Source of the DNA: Wolbachia endosymbiont of Mansonella ozzardi
GTDB taxonomy: Bacteria; Pseudomonadota; Alphaproteobacteria; Rickettsiales; Anaplasmataceae
Length of the DNA: 18,958 bases
Direction of reading: 5' to 3'
Assembly: GCF_020278625.1 (NCBI RefSeq)
Contig: NZ_JADAKK010000020.1
Coordinates: 1 to 18,958, forward strand
This document shows positions 15,508-18,958 of the stretch, piece by piece; position 1 is the stretch's first letter; every line of letters begins with the position of its first letter. Under the pieces are notes generated by a model. That model worked only from the letters and a program-made list of their open reading frames with translations, was not told the DNA's origin and did not search any database. The position numbers were made by a program, and so were the translations under genes.

Positions 15508-18084
15508 ATGATTTATACTCTTAGAATCTGAAGCGTTTAAATCATAATTAAGAAAATTTGGGCCCCAGTTGTCGCTAATTTTTACCTTTACTTCAAGTGG
15601 TATAGAAACTTTCACTGCATTTTCCATTACATCTTTCACAAGTTTTGCTGTTTCTTGTACCTTATTGTCTTCTACCTCAATCAATAGCTCATCATGAACT
15701 TGGAGGATTATTTTACCTGCTTTTAGCTGATCATAAAGTTGAATCATTGCACGTTTTATTATGTCAGCAGCAGTTCCTTGCACAGGTGCGTTTATTGCTG
15801 CCCTTTCCGCAAATCGCCTTAAGTAAGGGATTTTACTGTTTATGTCTTCTACAAAGCATCTTCTACCAAATAAAGTTTCTACATAGCCGTGCTGTCTCGC
15901 AATAGACACCTCCTTTTCCATATAGACCTTTATCTCTGGATAACAGGAGAAATAATAATCAATGTATCCAGCAGCTTCCTTAACGGTAATTTTAAACTGC
16001 CTTGCAAGGCCAAACGGGCTAATGCCATATATAATTCCAAAATTAATGGATTTTGCCTTTTGCCTCAGCCGTTTATCTACTTCCGTACCTTCTAGCACTC
16101 TAAAAACTTGCCTTGCGGTGATGCTGTGAACATCTTGTCCATTTGCAAAAGCTTCTTTAAATGCTACAACATCTGCAATATGTGCCAAGAGTCTCAATTC
16201 TATTTGTGAATAATCGGCAGAAATTATTTTATACCCTTTTGGTGCAATAAATGCTCGCCTGATAAAGCTTCCCTCCTCACTTCTGATAGGAATACTCTGC
16301 AGATTAGGATTGCTGGAGCTAAGCCTACCTGTTGCAGTTGTTGAGAAGCTCGTATGTACTCTATCGTCAAGAGGGTTAACCCGCTTTATTAGCGCATCAG
16401 TATAGGTACCCTTTAGCTTGCTTAAGTGTCGCCAATCTAAAATCTTACTTGCAATTTCAACTCCTTCCATTTCAAGTTCTTCTATTACTTCAGAGCTTGT
16501 ACTATACGATCCGGATTTTAACTTTCTCTTCTTATTAAGCCCCATTTTATTAAATAAAATATCACTTAATTGTTTTGGCGAAGCAATATTGAATCTTTCT
16601 CCTGCTAAATTATATATATCATTTTCAAGCACAGTGAGTAACTGTTGAAATTTATCAGACAATTCCTGCAGTTTTTGAATGTTTAGCAATATTCCATTTT
16701 TCTCCATGTCAAGTATCACTTTCATGACCGGCTTATCAAAGCGCTCATAAACTGTAAAGAGCCTCTCTTGAAACAATCTTTGTGTTAGCTTTTCATGGAC
16801 CGCTATTAAAGTTTTTGCTGAGAAAACCTCTACATTTTCACTCAAATTATGTGCAATTATGTTTGGAATGCTGTGGTTATGCTTTCCTGTGTCAAGGCTA
16901 TATGACATTGTCATCAAATCATCAACTGAGCCTAGCACTTTTTCTATTGTAGGAAATGTTTCTCTGATCTTTCTAATGTCATGTATTATTTTCAGCACCC
17001 CATTTGAAAGTAAAGTTAAATTGATTGTAACAATTGCATCTTGTAGGCAGTTTTGGTCTATGTAGAAAATATTATCTTCACTGCAAGATAAGGAGATTTT
17101 ACTGAGTACATTGTTTTCAAAATGGCAATAGATTACGATTTTGCCTTCATATCTGCAGTGTTCCAAAAATTTTTCTAATTCTTCACTATTATATTCTGGT
17201 TTCTTTTCCGCGCTGGGTTTATTATAAGAAAAAAGCTTCTCTGCTCTGTTTATCAATGAATTAAACTCATACTTCTTTAAAAAGGGTAACAATTTCTTCA
17301 TATTTGGAGGATGAACTTTATATTTTGCAACATTATGCTGAAGATCTACTTTCTCATATAGTAAAAAAAGTTTTCGTGAAATTAGCGCTCTTTCCTTATG
17401 TTTGGTAAGAATATTACGTACTCTCGTTTGCTCAACGCTACTAATGTTTTCCAGGATATTGTTCAAGGAACCAAATTTATCAAGCAATTTAGCTGCAGTC
17501 TTTGTACCTATTCCTGGAATGCCTGGAATGTTATCAGATGCATCGCCAGTTAGAGAAAATAAATCAAGAAGCTTGTTTGAATTTACACCAAATTTTTCTA
17601 TTACTTGTCTTTCATCTATGTATATATTTTTAATAGGGTCAAATATAAAAATGTTGTGATTCAAGAGTTGAAACAAATCCTTATCTGACGAGACCACCAC
17701 TACTTTAAAGTCTTGGTGGTTGGCATATTTCTTAGCTAGTGTTGCAATTATGTCATCTGCTTCATAGCCTCCAATCTCTTCATAGCTGAGATCGAAAGCT
17801 TCTACTGCTTCCCTCAGTATTGCAAACTGTGGAACCAAGTCCTCAGGAGGAGTTATCCTGTTTGCTTTATATTCAGGGTATAAATCATGCCTGAAATTTC
17901 TTTTGCCAGAGTCAAATGCTATGGTCAAGTAATCTGAGTGAGTAATGTACTTAAGAACCATATTTAGAAAGCCGTACACGGCACCTATTGGAATACCGGT
18001 TGTGGTAGTCAAATGGTGCAAAACATAATAAGCTCTGAAAAGAAAGCCATAACCATCGATGATTGTAAAAGTTTTTTCTTGCAT
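15499..18084 (-). CDS. polA: DNA polymerase I with apparently inactive proofreading domain
   Basis: 861 residues from ATG 18084. The N-terminal 5' nuclease is complete: IDGYGFLFRAYY, the helical arch PEYKANR, GGYEADDIIATLA, VVVSSDKDLFQLL and TGDASDNIPGIPGIGTKTAA. The middle domain is present in size but lacks the DxE exonuclease motif: where Klenow has FDTETD this protein has YCHFEN, and the QNLKYD Asp is replaced (HDIRKI). An Asp remains near VDDLMTMSY. The polymerase domain is complete, with motif A SADYSQIELRLLAH, motif B RLRQKAKSINFGIIYG and motif C HDE at about 797-799. The roles would be Okazaki primer removal and gap filling without proofreading. About 15 extra residues follow the usual C-terminus. 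Confidence 0.95.
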   Translation of the reverse strand: MQEKTFTIIDGYGFLFRAYYVLHHLTTTTGIPIGAVYGFLNMVLKYITHSDYLTIAFDSGKRNFRHDLYPEYKANRITPPEDLVPQFAILREAVEAFDLSYEEIGGYEADDIIATLAKKYANHQDFKVVVVSSDKDLFQLLNHNIFIFDPIKNIYIDERQVIEKFGVNSNKLLDLFSLTGDASDNIPGIPGIGTKTAAKLLDKFGSLNNILENISSVEQTRVRNILTKHKERALISRKLFLLYEKVDLQHNVAKYKVHPPNMKKLLPFLKKYEFNSLINRAEKLFSYNKPSAEKKPEYNSEELEKFLEHCRYEGKIVIYCHFENNVLSKISLSCSEDNIFYIDQNCLQDAIVTINLTLLSNGVLKIIHDIRKIRETFPTIEKVLGSVDDLMTMSYSLDTGKHNHSIPNIIAHNLSENVEVFSAKTLIAVHEKLTQRLFQERLFTVYERFDKPVMKVILDMEKNGILLNIQKLQELSDKFQQLLTVLENDIYNLAGERFNIASPKQLSDILFNKMGLNKKRKLKSGSYSTSSEVIEELEMEGVEIASKILDWRHLSKLKGTYTDALIKRVNPLDDRVHTSFSTTATGRLSSSNPNLQSIPIRSEEGSFIRRAFIAPKGYKIISADYSQIELRLLAHIADVVAFKEAFANGQDVHSITARQVFRVLEGTEVDKRLRQKAKSINFGIIYGISPFGLARQFKITVKEAAGYIDYYFSCYPEIKVYMEKEVSIARQHGYVETLFGRRCFVEDINSKIPYLRRFAERAAINAPVQGTAADIIKRAMIQLYDQLKAGKIILQVHDELLIEVEDNKVQETAKLVKDVMENAVKVSIPLEVKVKISDNWGPNFLNYDLNASDSKSINHLN

Positions 18085-18242
18085 TGTAGATATTTATGTG
18101 TGCCTTTGATAGTCTATTATTTGGGTACAAAAATCAAGTCTTCGTTTCTACTTTTGAGCATCGCAAGAGACTTTGCTAAAAACAATATTCACGCATAGTT
18201 AATAGTTACCGTTTAAAATTAAGTGTATTGGTAATAAATTGA

Positions 18243-18958
18243 GAATTTGAAACAAGTGAAAAAACGGGAAAATCAAAAAGGTCAAAATCAGCTGTTCAGC
18301 CTATAAAGGCTATCAGTAGCCCGGTTACTGTTGACTCTGCTTCAGTCAAAAGTGAAACAATGCTAATAGAAGTTAGATCAAAAGCTAAAGCAAACAACCG
18401 AACTTATGAAAAAGATAAAGCTCACTCTTTGTTAACCTTTAGTATTGACCCTGATGTAGTATCAATATCAAGTGGTAGTGGAATATCGTCAAGCTCCGGC
18501 ACAATAGGTGAGAGCGAAATGCTTGATACAAGCTCAATATCAAGCAGTAGTGGAATATCGCTAAGCTCCAGCATAATAAGTGAGAGCGAAATTCCTGATT
18601 CGATATCAAGTAAAAGCGAGATATCGTACAATACGGTAAAAGATGACACATATCAAAAACAACTGTAGAACTCAGGCCAGCAAAAATCCGCTGGAATTGG
18701 AAGGAGTGGCAAGAAGGTGCTTAGCTAAAAGACGCCAAAAAAAGTTGAAGTTCCAATTATTTCTAAAAAGCAAAATAACTCCACTACATTCAGGAAAGAG
18801 TTTTCTTAGACAGAAAGCAAACCTCAGCAAACCCAGAAAAAGGTTAAGCAAACTGTTAGCTTTGATGATCGAATTAAAGCTCTACAGAATAGACAAAATG
18901 CTCTGCAACAGGAGCTCACTTGCCTTAAGAAGCAGAGTAAAGCATTTATATTTAAAAG
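18243..18958 (+). pseudogene. Repeat-containing Ser-rich protein gene with in-frame nonsense codons, partial at the window edge
   Basis: One plus-strand frame keeps protein-like composition from 18243 to the window end but is cut by TAG 18666-18668, TAA 18726-18728 and TAG 18807-18809; a TGA lies just before it (18240-18242). The longest piece with an ATG is 18360-18668. Reading through the stops, it starts basic (GKSKRSKSAVQ). A Ser/Ile-rich section made of imperfect repeats follows, then Lys/Gln-rich segments, then a helical stretch SFDDRIKALQNRQNALQQEL that looks like coiled coil. No frameshift is needed anywhere. All three internal stops are one C-to-T change from Gln codons. No known domain is recognised. 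It is divergent from polA. Confidence 0.6.
18462..18629 (+). repeat. Tandem in-frame repeats of 24 and 22 codons
   Basis: Near-identical units begin at 18462, 18534 and 18600, starting TCAATATCAAG or TCGATATCAAG. Spacings of 72 and 66 bases are both multiples of three. The first two units also share GTGGAATATCG, AAGCTCC and GAGAGCGAAAT at matching places; the third is truncated. Each encodes a version of SISSxSGISxSSxxIxESExxD. Confidence 0.75.

Noticed and set aside
18422..18651. Minus-strand open frames across the Ser-rich repeats
   Set aside because: They arise from the repeat composition; the plus-strand frame continues far beyond and has coherent character.

Overview
The window looks like a piece of a Wolbachia-type genome (Anaplasmataceae, Rickettsiales). 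It is AT-rich and carries alphaproteobacterial housekeeping genes in scattered small blocks. It also has a SURF1 cytochrome-oxidase assembly gene, short palindromic intergenic repeats and many small decayed genes. The assignment rests on protein likeness read by eye, not on a database search.

Layout. Positions 1-300 hold only a hairpin repeat. A small membrane-anchored coiled-coil protein follows on the minus strand (325-756). aspS (955-2758, plus) is interrupted by a one-base frameshift in the motif 2 region. A ProP-like MFS transporter (2789-4051) comes next. On the minus strand thrS is followed by infC with only a few bases between them, and infC begins with TTG. After a gene-poor stretch lies a multiply damaged bacterioferritin gene (7092-7578), which ends one base before surf1 (7580-8194). 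On the minus strand a thioredoxin-fold protein and a KefB-type antiporter form a two-gene unit (10537 down to 8241). tmk diverges from it (10652-11254).

Positions 11255-12830 are a graveyard. They contain a tyrosine-recombinase scrap, three hairpin structures, a minus-strand gene broken by a 7-bp tandem duplication, and a two-TM membrane protein gene broken by two homopolymer indels. tRNA-Leu(CAG) follows on the minus strand, then tldD (plus). A coiled-coil, two-TM hypothetical protein overlaps the tldD stop tail to tail, and polA (minus) has lost its recognisable proofreading residues. The right end (18243-18958) is a repeat-containing, Ser-rich gene on the plus strand. It keeps one reading frame to the window edge despite three nonsense codons.

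How the genes relate. Most intact genes are translation (thrS, infC, tRNA-Leu, aspS), DNA metabolism (tmk, polA), respiration (surf1) and ion or redox homeostasis (kefB, the thioredoxin-like protein). I do not see a convincing new multi-gene system. The most informative signal is the cluster of lesions: restoring single small indels rebuilds coherent proteins at several loci, while the long housekeeping genes kefB, thrS, tldD and polA have none. That argues for real reductive decay more than general sequencing error. aspS is the exception and needs checking, because it should be essential.
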